Assembly (NCBI RefSeq): GCF_014646295.1
Contig: NZ_BMNE01000006.1
Span: forward strand, 310,001-374,000
DNA: 64,000 nucleotides
DNA from: Nocardia rhizosphaerihabitans
Lineage (GTDB): Bacteria > Actinomycetota > Actinomycetes > Mycobacteriales > Mycobacteriaceae
Direction: 5' to 3'
The position numbers and the translations under genes are program-made. The notes beneath the pieces are model-generated. The model was not told where the DNA came from. It saw nothing but the letters and a program-made list of their open reading frames with translations, and did no database searches. Below, piece by piece: positions 16,867-26,972 of this stretch (the stretch's first letter is position 1; each line of letters opens with the position of its first letter).

Positions 16867-17295
16867 ATGAGCAACGACGTCACCGTGACAGGCCGAACCC
16901 CCACCGAGCTCGACACCGAACTCGCGGCAATCACGGCCGTGGTCGACACCATCGCCCACGCCCAGGACAACGAACTGATCGACGAGTTCACCGCCGTCTT
17001 CCGCGCCGACGCGATCTGGACCACCGGCCACGGCAAGCGGCTGTTCGGGCGGCCCGCGATCGCCGAGTTCACCGCCGAGGTGCTGCCCGGAGCGACCACG
17101 CACGGTAAGGCGACCTACGAGATCGAGCACGTGCTGTTCCTGCGGCCCGATGTCGCGGCCGTCAAGATCCGGCAGAGCTACTTCACCCTCGACGGCGAGC
17201 TGTCCGGGCAGGGCACGCCGATGTACGTGATGACCAAGGAAGATGGCGCCTGGTTGCTCACCGCCAACCAGAACACCCCCGTAGTGACGGATTGA
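16867..17295 (+). CDS. SnoaL-like (NTF2-fold, SgcJ/EcaC type) protein
   Basis: A 142-residue protein of the NTF2-like superfamily: helix with ITAVVDTIAHAQDNELIDEFTAVF, then DAIWTTGHGKRLFGRPAI and four beta strands ending GAWLLTANQNTP. Such proteins are ketosteroid-isomerase-like enzymes or small-molecule binders; catalysis is not demonstrable here. The ATG at 16867 is preferred over a GTG three codons earlier because a -10-like CACAGT lies 7 nt upstream of it with TTGACC further up. It is divergent from the sulfur operon and not evidently linked to it. Confidence 0.8.
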   Translation: MSNDVTVTGRTPTELDTELAAITAVVDTIAHAQDNELIDEFTAVFRADAIWTTGHGKRLFGRPAIAEFTAEVLPGATTHGKATYEIEHVLFLRPDVAAVKIRQSYFTLDGELSGQGTPMYVMTKEDGAWLLTANQNTPVVTD

Positions 17296-17361
17296 CGCGC
17301 TGAGTCGCTCCCTCGATGGGGTCGTGCGGGGCGGTCCACCAGGGCCCGGCAGACTGGAGGG

Positions 17362-18582
17362 GTGACTACCAGCGCTGCTTCCGGGGCTCCCGGCGTGACA
17401 CCGGCCGATGCCGATCGGCCGGTGCTGCGCGATTTCGGGGGCGGCGCGTTCGGGGTGTACGTGCACGTGCCGTTCTGTGCGACGCGGTGCGGGTATTGCG
17501 ACTTCAACACCTATACGGCGGGGGAGCTGGGGACCTCGGCCTCGCCGCAGTCGTGGCTCGAGGCACTGCGCGGCGAGCTGGCGACCGCGGCGGGCGAGTT
17601 CGCCGCATTGCCGAGCGAGACGCCCGCGGTGTCGACCATCTTCGTCGGTGGCGGGACGCCGTCGCTGCTCGGCGGCGAGGTGCTGGCCTCGGTCCTCGAC
17701 GCGGTGCGCGCCAACTTCACCCTGGAGCCCGGTGCCGAGGTGACCACCGAATCCAACCCGGAATCCACCTCGCCCGAGTTCTTCGAGCGCATCCGGGCTG
17801 CCGGATACACGCGGGTGTCGCTGGGCATGCAGTCCGCGGCGCAGCATGTGCTGAAGGTGCTCGATCGCACCCACACGCCGGGGCGCGCGGTCGCCGCCGC
17901 GAAGGAGGCCAGGGCTGCCGGGTTCGAGCACGTCAACCTGGACCTCATCTACGGCACCCCCGGCGAGACCGATGCCGATCTCGACGCGAGCCTCGATGCC
18001 GTGCTCGCCGCCGGTGTCGACCACGTCTCGGCCTACTCCCTGATCGTCGAGGACGGAACCGCCTTGGCGCGCAAGGTCCGTCGCGGTGAACTGCCCGCCC
18101 CCGACGACGACGTCCTCGCCGGCCGCTACGAACGCATCGACACCCGTCTCGCCGAGGCGGGCCTGTCCTGGTACGAGGTCTCGAACTGGGCCGCGAACGA
18201 TGCCGCCCGCTGCCGCCACAACCTCGGCTACTGGGACGGCGGCGACTGGCTCGGCGCAGGTCCGGGCGCCCACAGCCACGTCGGCGGTGTCCGCTGGTGG
18301 AACGTCAAGCACCCCGCCCGCTACGCCGACCGTGTCACCCTCGGCGGCCTGCCCGCCGCAGGCTGGGAAGCGCTCTCCGACGACGAGCGATACACCGAGC
18401 ACCTCATGCTCACCGTCCGCCTCCGCACCGGCCTCCCACTCCAGACCCTCGCGCCCTCGGCCCGGCCCGCCCTCGACCGCATCCTCGCCGACGGCCTCGC
18501 CCTTGTCGCTGACGACCACCTCGTCCTCACCGATCGAGGCCGTCTCCTCGCCGACGGAGTGGTCCGCGACCTGCTCGACTGA
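17362..18582 (+). CDS. hemW: Radical SAM heme chaperone HemW
   Basis: A 406-residue radical-SAM protein related to oxygen-independent coproporphyrinogen oxidase (HemN). The 4Fe-4S motif is Cys39, Cys43, Cys46 (CATRCGYC); GGGTPSLL and SLGMQS are further family segments, and a HemW-type C-terminal winged domain follows. The extra residues that define true HemN near the N-terminus are absent, so a heme-delivery chaperone is more likely than a decarboxylase. The GTG at 17362 is preceded by CAGACT and exactly 6 nt, suggesting a leaderless mRNA. In mycobacteria the orthologue also lies near the cys genes. Confidence 0.88.
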   Translation: MTTSAASGAPGVTPADADRPVLRDFGGGAFGVYVHVPFCATRCGYCDFNTYTAGELGTSASPQSWLEALRGELATAAGEFAALPSETPAVSTIFVGGGTPSLLGGEVLASVLDAVRANFTLEPGAEVTTESNPESTSPEFFERIRAAGYTRVSLGMQSAAQHVLKVLDRTHTPGRAVAAAKEARAAGFEHVNLDLIYGTPGETDADLDASLDAVLAAGVDHVSAYSLIVEDGTALARKVRRGELPAPDDDVLAGRYERIDTRLAEAGLSWYEVSNWAANDAARCRHNLGYWDGGDWLGAGPGAHSHVGGVRWWNVKHPARYADRVTLGGLPAAGWEALSDDERYTEHLMLTVRLRTGLPLQTLAPSARPALDRILADGLALVADDHLVLTDRGRLLADGVVRDLLD

Positions 18583-18624
18583 CCCGCGAAAACCGGTTTC
18601 CGCCGCCCGAGCCGACATGGCACG

Positions 18625-19167
18625 ATGCGCCGCGTGGCAACGTCGCGGAGTGAGCTGATGCGGTGGCAGTTCGACCTGGTCTGGTCGCTGTTCGAGTTCC
18701 ATCTGGAGCTGTTGTCGGCCGAGGATTTCCTCTGGGAACCGGGCGCGCTGTGCTGGACCATGCGACCGGACGGCACTGGCGGCTGGATCGCGGACTGGGC
18801 GGACACCGAACCCGATCCGATTCCGGTTCCGACGATCGGCTGGCTGAGCTGGCATATCGGCTGGTGGTGGAGCGTGGCCATCGATCATGTGCGGCACCAG
18901 CCGCCGCGCGAGCGGACCGCTGTCGGCTGGCCGGGGCCGGGGTCGCCCACCGTCGAGTGGCTGCGGCACTTGCGGGCGGACTGGGTCGAGATCGTCGACA
19001 CGCTCGACGATGCCGCGCTGGATTCCGGCTCGGCCTATCCGTGGCCTGCCGACGCCGGACTGACGATCGCTCATCTGGTCTCCTGGGTCGATGCCGAACT
19101 GATGAAGAACGTGGCCGAGATCGGTCAGCTGCGGTTGCTCCGGGCGGCGGGAACACGGGCCACTTGA
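18625..19167 (+). CDS. DinB-like four-helix protein
   Basis: A 180-residue protein resembling the DinB/YfiT metal-binding four-helix bundle. Candidate metal ligands are His in TIGWLSWHIGWW and His in LTIAHLVSWVDAE. It is rich in Trp (13 or so) as many actinobacterial members are. Family members include mycothiol-, bacillithiol- or glutathione-dependent transferases as well as proteins of unknown role. The start is uncertain: a -10-like CACGAT overlaps the ATG at 18625 and sits 7 nt before a GTG at 18634, so the shorter protein may be the real one. Confidence 0.75.
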   Translation: MRRVATSRSELMRWQFDLVWSLFEFHLELLSAEDFLWEPGALCWTMRPDGTGGWIADWADTEPDPIPVPTIGWLSWHIGWWWSVAIDHVRHQPPRERTAVGWPGPGSPTVEWLRHLRADWVEIVDTLDDAALDSGSAYPWPADAGLTIAHLVSWVDAELMKNVAEIGQLRLLRAAGTRAT

Positions 19168-19368
19168 CACCGATTCGTGACCCGAATTTCCGGGCGGACA
19201 GGTGCCCGAGGCCACATCGATGATCGCCCGGTCAGCGTCATGAGATGACGTGATGCACACCTCACCGAGTGCACTGCGCACCGGGGTCGCGAAGTGGAAG
19301 GTTCGGCGGGTTCGGGGTCGAAGATAACGATTGGGGGCGTAGGCTTCGACTCGATCCTAGGGAGCTAT

Positions 19369-19593
19369 ATGTCCACCGAACGGCACATCACCCTCGTCCA
19401 CGAGCAGAGCGAATTCGCTGAAGCGCGCTCTGCGGAGAAGGCGGAGAACGCGCGGCAGTGCGCGGTCGCCGCTCGCACGGTCGCGTCGCATTCCAACGAC
19501 GCGGAAGATTGTGTATCGCTGCTGGCGATGCTCGGCCTGGATGCCCTCGCGGGCAAGCAGGTGGGCGCCGCCTCCTCCGCAGCCCGGAGCTGA
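19369..19593 (+). CDS. Small conserved actinobacterial protein of unknown function
   Basis: A 74-residue hydrophilic, mostly helical protein. The start at 19369 is supported by AGGGAG 7 nt upstream; a longer frame from 19294 has no ribosome binding site. The Ala/Glu/Arg-rich helix (SEFAEARSAEKAENARQCAV) is followed by EDCVSLLAMLGL, which I think recurs in small proteins of Nocardia and relatives. Two cysteines are present. I do not recognise a function. It is isolated between the DinB-like gene and the convergent ESX pair. Confidence 0.6.
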   Translation: MSTERHITLVHEQSEFAEARSAEKAENARQCAVAARTVASHSNDAEDCVSLLAMLGLDALAGKQVGAASSAARS

Positions 19594-19717
19594 CCCGGTC
19601 TGGGCCGCCCTCCCGGGCGGCCCTCGCCGGTCGCTCGAATCGACCGTGCGGCCGCGGTGTGTCCTCGGCTCGCTGACCCCGTCAGAGCTGAGCCGCAGCT
19701 CGGTGCTGCGCACCCGA

Positions 19718-21289
19718 CTACCCACCGTCCCCGCCCCCGATCACGCCCCCGCTGACCGTCGGTCGCGGATTGCCCAGCAGTGCATCGGTATTCGCTTGCG
19801 TAACCAGGTAGTCCGGGAGCACGCGCTCGGCGTCGCTGTCCGGCGCTTGCCCAGCGCCGGGCGATACGGCGCAGTGGAACAGTCGATCGAGCATGCGGGC
19901 CGGCGACGACGCAATCGGTGAGTTCGCCCCGACGACAGGTCCTACCGCGCCCGCCATACTCCGCCCGGCACCCGGCCGCAGCTGTTCTGCATCGTGCAGC
20001 GGCAGAGAGGGAATGCCCCGGCCTGATTGATCACCCGATGATGTCGGTGCCGCATTCCAGGCGGGCTGCGCGCCACCCGGATGCGCCGACCCATCGCGGC
20101 CCACTGACGTCACAATTGGGTCCACCACCGACGAGAGTGCCCCCGCAGCAACACCCGGCGATCCAGGGCCGCCGATCAATGCCGTGGCCGGAGCAGGACT
20201 CGTGCCGCCCGTGGACATCGTCGTATTGCTTGCCCTCACCGAGCCGTCACCCGCCCTCACCGAGCTTTCACCCGGCACCGCCGAGTGGTCGCCCCGCTCC
20301 GTTGAGCCGCCATGCGGACCGGCCGAGTCATCCGACCCTGCCGGGTCGTTTCCTGGCTCCGCCAGTTCGCTGCCTATCGTTGAGCTGTCACCTGACATCG
20401 TCGAGTCGGCACCGGGCCCCGGTGAGTTACCAGACCCTGCCGAGTCGTTCCCTGGCTCCGCCGATTCGCTGCCCTGCACTGAGCTGACATCTGGCCCCGC
20501 CGATCCTGCCTTCGTTCCCGCCAAGTCCCCACCTTGTGTCGAGCCGTCATCGGATGTCGCTGCGCCTCCGCCTTGCGCAGTAGTGGCAACGCCTTCCGGG
20601 CTGGTCGCGGTAGGTGGGAGGTTCGCTGTCTGAGGCGAGTGCGGTGAGTTCAGGGACTTCACCTGCGTGAGCCCATCCTCGACGCCACTGCCGGAATTCT
20701 CGCCGAAGATCTCGGCCGACCTGCCTCCGCGCAACAGCCGATCATCGGAATCCCCACCAGGAACGCCCCGCCGACTCGGCATGGGCAACACCGGAATCCG
20801 CGCATCGATCTCGCCGAACGGCACCACATACCGCTCACGCATTGCGAGGCGCGCATCCTCCAGCGCCGCAATTGCCGCACGATGCGACTCCGCCTGACCC
20901 GTCGCCAGCCAGGGCGGACCCATCTCGGCGACCGCGACCTGTTCCGGGATCGCGTACTTGGTCGCCACGATCGCATCGGCCGCAGTCCGCACCAAAACGG
21001 AGAACCGGTCCAGAACAGCGGTCAGCTCCCGAGCTTCCGCGACATAGCTGCCGACAGCCGCACTCGAGGCGTCGGCGGCGGCACCGGACCACCTTGCCGA
21101 GTCGCGCGTGGCCCGTTCGAAGGCCGCCACCCCGTCCTTCCACAAGCGAGCGATCCGCGCGAACTTGTCCGCCTGCGCGACGGCATCGCTCACCTCGAGC
21201 GGCGCGAAAGCCGCGGCGATCTCCCGATGACGCCAACTCTGCGCATTCTCACCACCACCTGGAATGCCACGCGGCTCATCGGCGGTCAT
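19718..21289 (-). CDS. ESX-type large secreted protein with PPE-like C-terminal tag
   Basis: A 523-residue protein. The N-terminal ~180 residues are helical with a WSGAAADASS segment, like the W-x-G turn of WXG100/PPE proteins. Residues ~190-430 are a low-complexity Gly/Ser/Asp/Pro/Thr region with loose repeats such as SAEPGNDSAGSGN. The last ~35 residues (LPDYLVTQANTDALLG, then a VIGGG end) match the tail of the PPE-like protein encoded at 48374-49699. The ATG overlaps the stop of the upstream WXG-like gene by 4 bp. It is most likely a heterodimeric type VII substrate; the secretion signal is not experimentally defined here. Confidence 0.7.
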   Translation of the reverse strand: MTADEPRGIPGGGENAQSWRHREIAAAFAPLEVSDAVAQADKFARIARLWKDGVAAFERATRDSARWSGAAADASSAAVGSYVAEARELTAVLDRFSVLVRTAADAIVATKYAIPEQVAVAEMGPPWLATGQAESHRAAIAALEDARLAMRERYVVPFGEIDARIPVLPMPSRRGVPGGDSDDRLLRGGRSAEIFGENSGSGVEDGLTQVKSLNSPHSPQTANLPPTATSPEGVATTAQGGGAATSDDGSTQGGDLAGTKAGSAGPDVSSVQGSESAEPGNDSAGSGNSPGPGADSTMSGDSSTIGSELAEPGNDPAGSDDSAGPHGGSTERGDHSAVPGESSVRAGDGSVRASNTTMSTGGTSPAPATALIGGPGSPGVAAGALSSVVDPIVTSVGRDGSAHPGGAQPAWNAAPTSSGDQSGRGIPSLPLHDAEQLRPGAGRSMAGAVGPVVGANSPIASSPARMLDRLFHCAVSPGAGQAPDSDAERVLPDYLVTQANTDALLGNPRPTVSGGVIGGGDGG

Positions 21290-21684
21290 GGTGCCGACTC
21301 CAACGGATCATGGTGTCCCACAGACGATTCCACCGACCGGACCCGCCCAGCCCACTCCTTGTCCGCGACGATCATCCGATCCCGCACCACCCGATGCGCC
21401 GCACGGATACCGGCGACAACGCGCGCATGCTCCGCCATCACCGCACCGATGCTGTTCCCCTCGCCGCCGGCCTTCGCCCGCAACCGCGCCACCACCGTGG
21501 CGCCGGATATCAGCCGCGCATCACCTTCGCCCAGCCCCCAATGCTCCTGATCGCCGATCTCCCCGGCCAGCACCCTGATCTGGTCGATCACCCGGAGAAA
21601 CTCCCCGCACCCCCGATCGAACCCGGCGAACTGCGCCGGATCCAGTGCCACCACCGTGGCAGCGGTGCTCCTGTTCTGCTGCAT
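21286..21684 (-). CDS. WXG100-like ESX partner protein
   Basis: A 132-residue all-helical protein starting MQQNRSTAATVVALDPAQFAG. A helix-turn-helix hairpin is formed around GDQEHWGLGEG, where W-G occupies the WXG turn. AGAGGGG precedes the ATG at 21684. It overlaps the downstream 523-residue protein gene by 4 bp, the pattern of small/large ESX substrate pairs. No EspG or secretion genes are adjacent, so export would depend on machinery elsewhere in the genome. Confidence 0.65.
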   Translation of the reverse strand: MQQNRSTAATVVALDPAQFAGFDRGCGEFLRVIDQIRVLAGEIGDQEHWGLGEGDARLISGATVVARLRAKAGGEGNSIGAVMAEHARVVAGIRAAHRVVRDRMIVADKEWAGRVRSVESSVGHHDPLESAP

Positions 21685-21793
21685 CACAAGCCCCTCTCGA
21701 CCCGCCGCCGACCGCTGAAAACCGCTGGTAAACAGTTGAATCAGTGCCGAACGTACGCCGGTGCGCAGAGCACGGCCAGCCCCTGTCTGCCAC

Positions 21794-21822
21794 TTGTGGA
21801 TAAACCACGGCCTGTGGATAAC
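21794..21822. promoter_or_regulatory. Two consensus DnaA boxes
   Basis: TGTGGATAA occurs at 21795-21803 and again at 21813-21821, the reverse complement of the perfect DnaA box TTATCCACA. Both point the same way and lie 18 bp apart. They sit in the gap between the ESX pair and hrcA. A replication origin is unlikely here because dnaA, dnaN and a box cluster are absent; a DnaA-titration or regulatory site is possible. Confidence 0.6.
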
Positions 21823-21976
21823 CCAGCCCACAGCAGCGATGTGAGCGGGCGAGCCGGGACCGGACAATTAGACTGGACAACGAGACGCTCCGAGCGTCCG
21901 CGTGCGAGTCTGTGCGGCGAACACAGCAGCACACGCGGGCGATGATGTACCCGGCACGAGCGAGGAGGTGGGGTCG

Positions 21977-23011
21977 ATGGCGTCGAGCACCGAGGATCGG
22001 CGGTTCGAGGTCCTGCGAGCGATCGTTGCGGACTACGTCGCCACCAAGGAACCGATCGGCTCCAAGTCGCTCGTGGAACGGCACAGCCTTGGCGTTTCCA
22101 GCGCCACCATCCGCAACGACATGGCCGTGCTGGAGGCGGAGGGGTACATCACCCAACCGCACACCAGCTCCGGCCGCATCCCCACCGACAAGGGGTATCG
22201 CGAGTTCGTCGACCGGATCGCCGAGGTGAAGCCGCTCTCGGGCGCCGAGCGCCGCGCGATCATGGAGTTCCTCGAATCCGGGGTCGATCTCGACGACGTC
22301 CTGCGCCGCGGTGTGCGGCTGCTGGCGCAGCTGACCCGCCAGGTCGCCGTCGTCCAGTACCCCACGGTCTCGGCCTCGATCGTGCGCCACATCGAGGTCG
22401 TCGCGCTCAATCCGGCCCGCCTGCTGCTGGTGGTGATCACCGACACCGGCCGGGTCGACCAGCGCATCGTCGACCTCGGCGCGGTGATCTCCGACGACGA
22501 TCTCGCCGCGGTGCGCGGCCTGCTCGGCGGGGCGATGGACGGCAAGCTGCTGTCGGTGGCCAGCGCGTCGGTCGCCGGCCTGCCCGAACGCGCGCCGGCC
22601 AAGATCAAGGACGTGCTCGTCCGCGTCTCGACCGTGCTGGTGGAGACGCTGGTGGAGCATCCCGAGGAACGACTCGTCCTCGGCGGCACCGCCAACCTCA
22701 CCCGCAATGTCGCCGACTTCGGTTTCCCCGGCTCCCTGCGCACGGTCCTGGAGGCGCTCGAGGAGCAGGTCATCGTGCTGAAACTGCTCGCCGCGGCGCA
22801 GCAGCCAGGCCAGGTGATGGTGCAGATCGGCGAGGAGACCCAGGTCGAGCAGATGCGCGGCACCTCGGTTGTTTCCACCGGCTACGGCGCGGCGGGTGCC
22901 GTCCTCGGCGGCATGGGTGTCCTCGGCCCGACCCGGATGGACTACCCGGGAACAATGGCGTCGGTGGCCACGGTTGCCCGCTACATCGGAGAAGTACTGG
23001 CGGAAAGGTGA
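21977..23011 (+). CDS. hrcA: Heat-shock repressor HrcA
   Basis: A 344-residue repressor of class I heat-shock genes (groE and, in some species, dnaK) that binds CIRCE elements and is kept active by GroEL. The N-terminal winged helix spans about residues 1-80 (RRFEVLRAIVADYVATKEPIG, then SSATIRNDMAVLEAEGYI). The GAF-like dimerisation domain follows and ends with VATVARYIGEVL. The ATG at 21977 is preceded by GAGGTGG. I see no CIRCE repeat upstream, so hrcA is probably not autoregulated. dnaJ follows 129 bp downstream. Confidence 0.94.
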   Translation: MASSTEDRRFEVLRAIVADYVATKEPIGSKSLVERHSLGVSSATIRNDMAVLEAEGYITQPHTSSGRIPTDKGYREFVDRIAEVKPLSGAERRAIMEFLESGVDLDDVLRRGVRLLAQLTRQVAVVQYPTVSASIVRHIEVVALNPARLLLVVITDTGRVDQRIVDLGAVISDDDLAAVRGLLGGAMDGKLLSVASASVAGLPERAPAKIKDVLVRVSTVLVETLVEHPEERLVLGGTANLTRNVADFGFPGSLRTVLEALEEQVIVLKLLAAAQQPGQVMVQIGEETQVEQMRGTSVVSTGYGAAGAVLGGMGVLGPTRMDYPGTMASVATVARYIGEVLAER

Positions 23012-23140
23012 CGGCGGGCCGGGAACGGCCAACCCGCACTGTTAAGGTCGATACTTCGGCCGGTAAAGTTGAGTGGATTCGACTAAAGGATGCGCCCGGC
23101 GCTCGGCTGGACCACAGCGACCAAGGACTAGAGAACTCAA

Positions 23141-24295
23141 GTGGCACGGGATTACTACGGACTGCTCGGCGTCGGCAAGAACGCCACCGACCAGGAGCTC
23201 AAGCGCGCCTACCGCAAGCTGGCCCGCGAACTCCACCCCGACGTGAACCCGGACGAGGCCGCCCAGGCCAAGTTCAAGGAAGTCTCCACCGCCTACGAGG
23301 TGCTGACCGACCCGGAGAAGCGCCGGATCGTCGACCTCGGTGGTGACCCGCTCGAAAACGGCGGCGGCGGAGCCGGATTCAGCGGTGCGGGCTTCGGCGG
23401 CCTCGGCGACGTCTTCGAGGCGTTCTTCGGCGGCATGAGCGGCCAGGGCGGTGGCGCGCGCAAACCGCGCGGCCGCGTGCAGCCCGGCGCCGACTCGCTG
23501 ATCCGCACCCGGCTGAGCCTGGCCGAATGCGCGGTCGGCGTCACCAAGCACCTGACCGTCGACACCGCCATCCTCTGCGACATCTGCCAGGGTGCAGGCA
23601 CCAACGGCAACTCCAAGCCGGTGCGCTGTGAGACCTGTGACGGCGCCGGTGAGGTGCAGTCGGTGCAGCGCTCCTTCCTGGGCCAGGTCCTCACCTCGCG
23701 ACCCTGCCCGACCTGTCGCGGCGCGGGCGAGACCATCCCCGATCCCTGCCACAAGTGCGGCGGCGACGGCCGCGTGCGGGCGCGTCGCGAGATCGCCGCG
23801 CCGATCCCGGCCGGTGTCGCCAACGGCATGCGCGTGCGCCTGGCCGCTCAGGGCGAGGTCGGCCCCGGGGGCGGCCACGCCGGTGACCTCTACGTCGAGG
23901 TCGTCGAGCAGCCGCACGACACCTTCGTCCGCGACGGCGACGACCTGCACTGCACCGTCCGCGTGCCGATGGTCGACGCCATTCTCGGCACCACGGTCGT
24001 CGTCGACACCATCCTCGACGGTCCGACCGAGCTGACCATCGCGGCGGGCACCCAGCCCGGCGAGGTCATCCAGCTGCGCGCCCACGGCATGCCCCGGCTG
24101 CGTTCGGGCGCCCGCGGCGACCTGCTGGCCCACCTCGACATCGTCGTGCCGACCAAGCTGGACGGCAAGCAGACCGACCTGCTGCGCAAGTTCAAGGGCA
24201 TGCGCGACAAGGATCGCGCCGAGGTGATGTCGGCCCAGTCCGAGCACAACAGCGGCCTGTTCGCCCGGCTGCGCGCCTCCTTCAGCGGACGCTGA
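23141..24295 (+). CDS. dnaJ: Chaperone DnaJ (second copy type, DnaJ2)
   Basis: A 384-residue type I DnaJ. J domain at residues 1-70 with His-Pro-Asp near residue 32-34, a Gly/Phe-rich linker, and a zinc domain with four CxxCxGxG-type repeats (CDICQGAG, CETCDGAG, CPTCRGAG, CHKCGGDG). Two C-terminal beta-barrel domains bind client protein. The start is GTG at 23141. The hrcA-dnaJ order is standard for the actinobacterial DnaJ2 locus, distinct from the dnaK-grpE-dnaJ1 operon. rsmE begins 4 bp after its stop. Confidence 0.94.
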   Translation: MARDYYGLLGVGKNATDQELKRAYRKLARELHPDVNPDEAAQAKFKEVSTAYEVLTDPEKRRIVDLGGDPLENGGGGAGFSGAGFGGLGDVFEAFFGGMSGQGGGARKPRGRVQPGADSLIRTRLSLAECAVGVTKHLTVDTAILCDICQGAGTNGNSKPVRCETCDGAGEVQSVQRSFLGQVLTSRPCPTCRGAGETIPDPCHKCGGDGRVRARREIAAPIPAGVANGMRVRLAAQGEVGPGGGHAGDLYVEVVEQPHDTFVRDGDDLHCTVRVPMVDAILGTTVVVDTILDGPTELTIAAGTQPGEVIQLRAHGMPRLRSGARGDLLAHLDIVVPTKLDGKQTDLLRKFKGMRDKDRAEVMSAQSEHNSGLFARLRASFSGR

Positions 24296-24299
24296 CCCG

Positions 24300-25040
24300 G
24301 TGGCCGCGACGGTCTTCTACCTCGACGAGGTACCCGAACCGGGCGCCGTCGCGGTCCTGGACGGTCCGGAGGGCCGCCACGCGGCGACCGTGCGCCGGAT
24401 CAGGGTCGGCGAGCCGATCACCCTGTCCGACGGGCAGGGTGTGCTCGCCGAATCGGAAGTCGTTGCGGCCCAGAAGGACCGGCTCGAACTCGCGGTACGC
24501 ACGCGGCGGGTGGCCACCCCGGTGACCCCACAGGTGACCGTGGTGCAGGCGCTGCCGAAGTCGGATCGCTCCGAACTGGCCGTCGAGCTGATGACCGAGG
24601 CGGGCGCCGACGTCATCGTGCCGTGGCAGGCCGCGCGCTGCGTCGCGAACTGGGAAGCCAAGGCCGCCAAGGGAATCGAGAAGTGGCGGGCCGCCGCCCG
24701 CGCGGCCGCCAGGCAGTCCCGGCGCGCCTACATCCCCGAGGTCGCCGACCTGCACCGCACCCGCGACCTGCTCGATCTGGTGCGAAAAGCCAAGGCGGAC
24801 GGCGCGATCGTCGCCGCATTGCACGAATCCGGCACCGGCAAGTTCACCGAGCTGCCGCTGGCGCAGACCACCGACGTAGTCCTGATCGTCGGCCCGGAAG
24901 GCGGCCTGGACGACACCGAACTGGCCGCACTGGCCGAGGCGGGCGCCGACATCGTGCTGCTCGGCCCGACCGTGCTGCGCACCTCGACCGCCGCCGCGGT
25001 GGCCCTGGGCGCCCTCGGCGCCCTCACCGCGCGCTGGTAG
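24300..25040 (+). CDS. rsmE: 16S rRNA m3U1498 methyltransferase
   Basis: A 246-residue SPOUT-class methyltransferase that methylates N3 of U1498 in 16S rRNA. The N-terminal PUA-like domain contains EGRHAATVRRIRVGEPI, the segment preceding substrate binding in this family. The C-terminal knotted SAM-binding domain carries LIVGPEGGLDDTE and VLLGPTVLRTSTAA, the classical RsmE motifs. The GTG at 24300 lies 4 bp after dnaJ, so the genes are cotranscribed. The dnaJ-rsmE pairing is widely conserved in bacteria. Confidence 0.93.
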   Translation: MAATVFYLDEVPEPGAVAVLDGPEGRHAATVRRIRVGEPITLSDGQGVLAESEVVAAQKDRLELAVRTRRVATPVTPQVTVVQALPKSDRSELAVELMTEAGADVIVPWQAARCVANWEAKAAKGIEKWRAAARAAARQSRRAYIPEVADLHRTRDLLDLVRKAKADGAIVAALHESGTGKFTELPLAQTTDVVLIVGPEGGLDDTELAALAEAGADIVLLGPTVLRTSTAAAVALGALGALTARW

Positions 25041-25132
25041 CTCCCGGACCCGGCTGTGACCTGCGATCACCGGTCGATCGCGGTTCGGCCGATCCCGCCG
25101 TTATATCGCTGGGCGGTGTCGGTGCCGCGCGT

Positions 25133-25138
25133 TAAACT
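25133..25138 (+). promoter_or_regulatory. Possible -10 element upstream of phoH
   Basis: TAAACT in the 146-bp gap before phoH resembles an actinobacterial -10 hexamer and would give a leader of roughly 40 nt. No -35 element is clear. Confidence 0.3.
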
Positions 25139-25186
25139 GAGCTCATCGAACACACAGTCGAGACCGGAAGCAGGCCATAGCCACTT

Positions 25187-26299
<1,113 letters not shown>

Positions 26300-26417
26300 T
26301 CCGTGGGTCACGCGGTTCCCCGCACGGAACCGCGTGACCGCGGCGGCGGTGGGTTACCCGCGCCACGCTGGACCGATGCGGTTTCATTCAGCAAACCGAG
26401 GCCCGTACCCTGAACAG

Positions 26418-26972
26418 GTGAGCATCGAGATCGCCAACGAATCGGGCATGGACGTCCCCGAAGAAGACCTGGTCAGCGTCGCACGTTTCGTGATCGGCCG
26501 GATGGACGTGCATCCCGCCGCCGAGCTGTCGATGGTGCTCGTCGATCTCGACACCATGGCCGACCTGCACGTGCGCTGGATGGACCTGCCCGGCCCGACC
26601 GATGTGATGTCGTTCCCGATGGACGAGCTGGAGCCGGGCGGTCGCCCCGACAGCCCCGAGCCGGGCCCGTCGATGCTCGGCGACATCGTGCTGTGCCCGG
26701 AGTTCGCGATGGGCCAGGCCCAGAAGGCCGGTCATTCGCTCGATCACGAGCTGGCCCTGCTCACCGTGCACGGCGTGCTCCACCTCCTCGGCTACGACCA
26801 CGCCGAGCCGGAGGAGGAGAAGGAGATGTTCGCGCTGCAGGCCCAGCTCCTCGAGGAGTGGTACGTGAGCCTGCGCGAGGAACAGCGCCGCGCCGAACTG
26901 GCTGAGCGCGACGCCCAACTACTCGGCAAGGCTGGTTTCACCGCACCGGGTGACGCACTGGGCCCCGCGTGA
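26418..26972 (+). CDS. ybeY: rRNA maturation endoribonuclease YbeY
   Basis: A 184-residue zinc-dependent endoribonuclease needed for 16S rRNA 3'-end processing and ribosome quality control. The metal site is His118, His122 and His128 in HGVLHLLGYDH. TDVMSFP and MLGDIVLCPE are further family signatures. I chose the GTG at 26418 because it begins at the conserved SIEIANES strand. The C-terminal tail is longer than in E. coli and Glu/Arg-rich. Its stop overlaps the next start by 4 bp (GTGA), so expression is coupled to the CNNM gene. Confidence 0.93.
   Translation: MSIEIANESGMDVPEEDLVSVARFVIGRMDVHPAAELSMVLVDLDTMADLHVRWMDLPGPTDVMSFPMDELEPGGRPDSPEPGPSMLGDIVLCPEFAMGQAQKAGHSLDHELALLTVHGVLHLLGYDHAEPEEEKEMFALQAQLLEEWYVSLREEQRRAELAERDAQLLGKAGFTAPGDALGPA

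Noticed and set aside
16759..19281. Minus-strand frame of 840 codons across the SnoaL-like, hemW and DinB-like genes
   Set aside because: It is a shadow of three real genes, with no motif and no start signal.
21685..21976. Replication origin at the DnaA boxes
   Set aside because: Only two boxes are present, with no AT-rich unwinding region and no dnaA, dnaN or rpmH near.
21840..21976. CIRCE element upstream of hrcA
   Set aside because: I looked for TTAGCACTC and GAGTGCTAA arms and found none.
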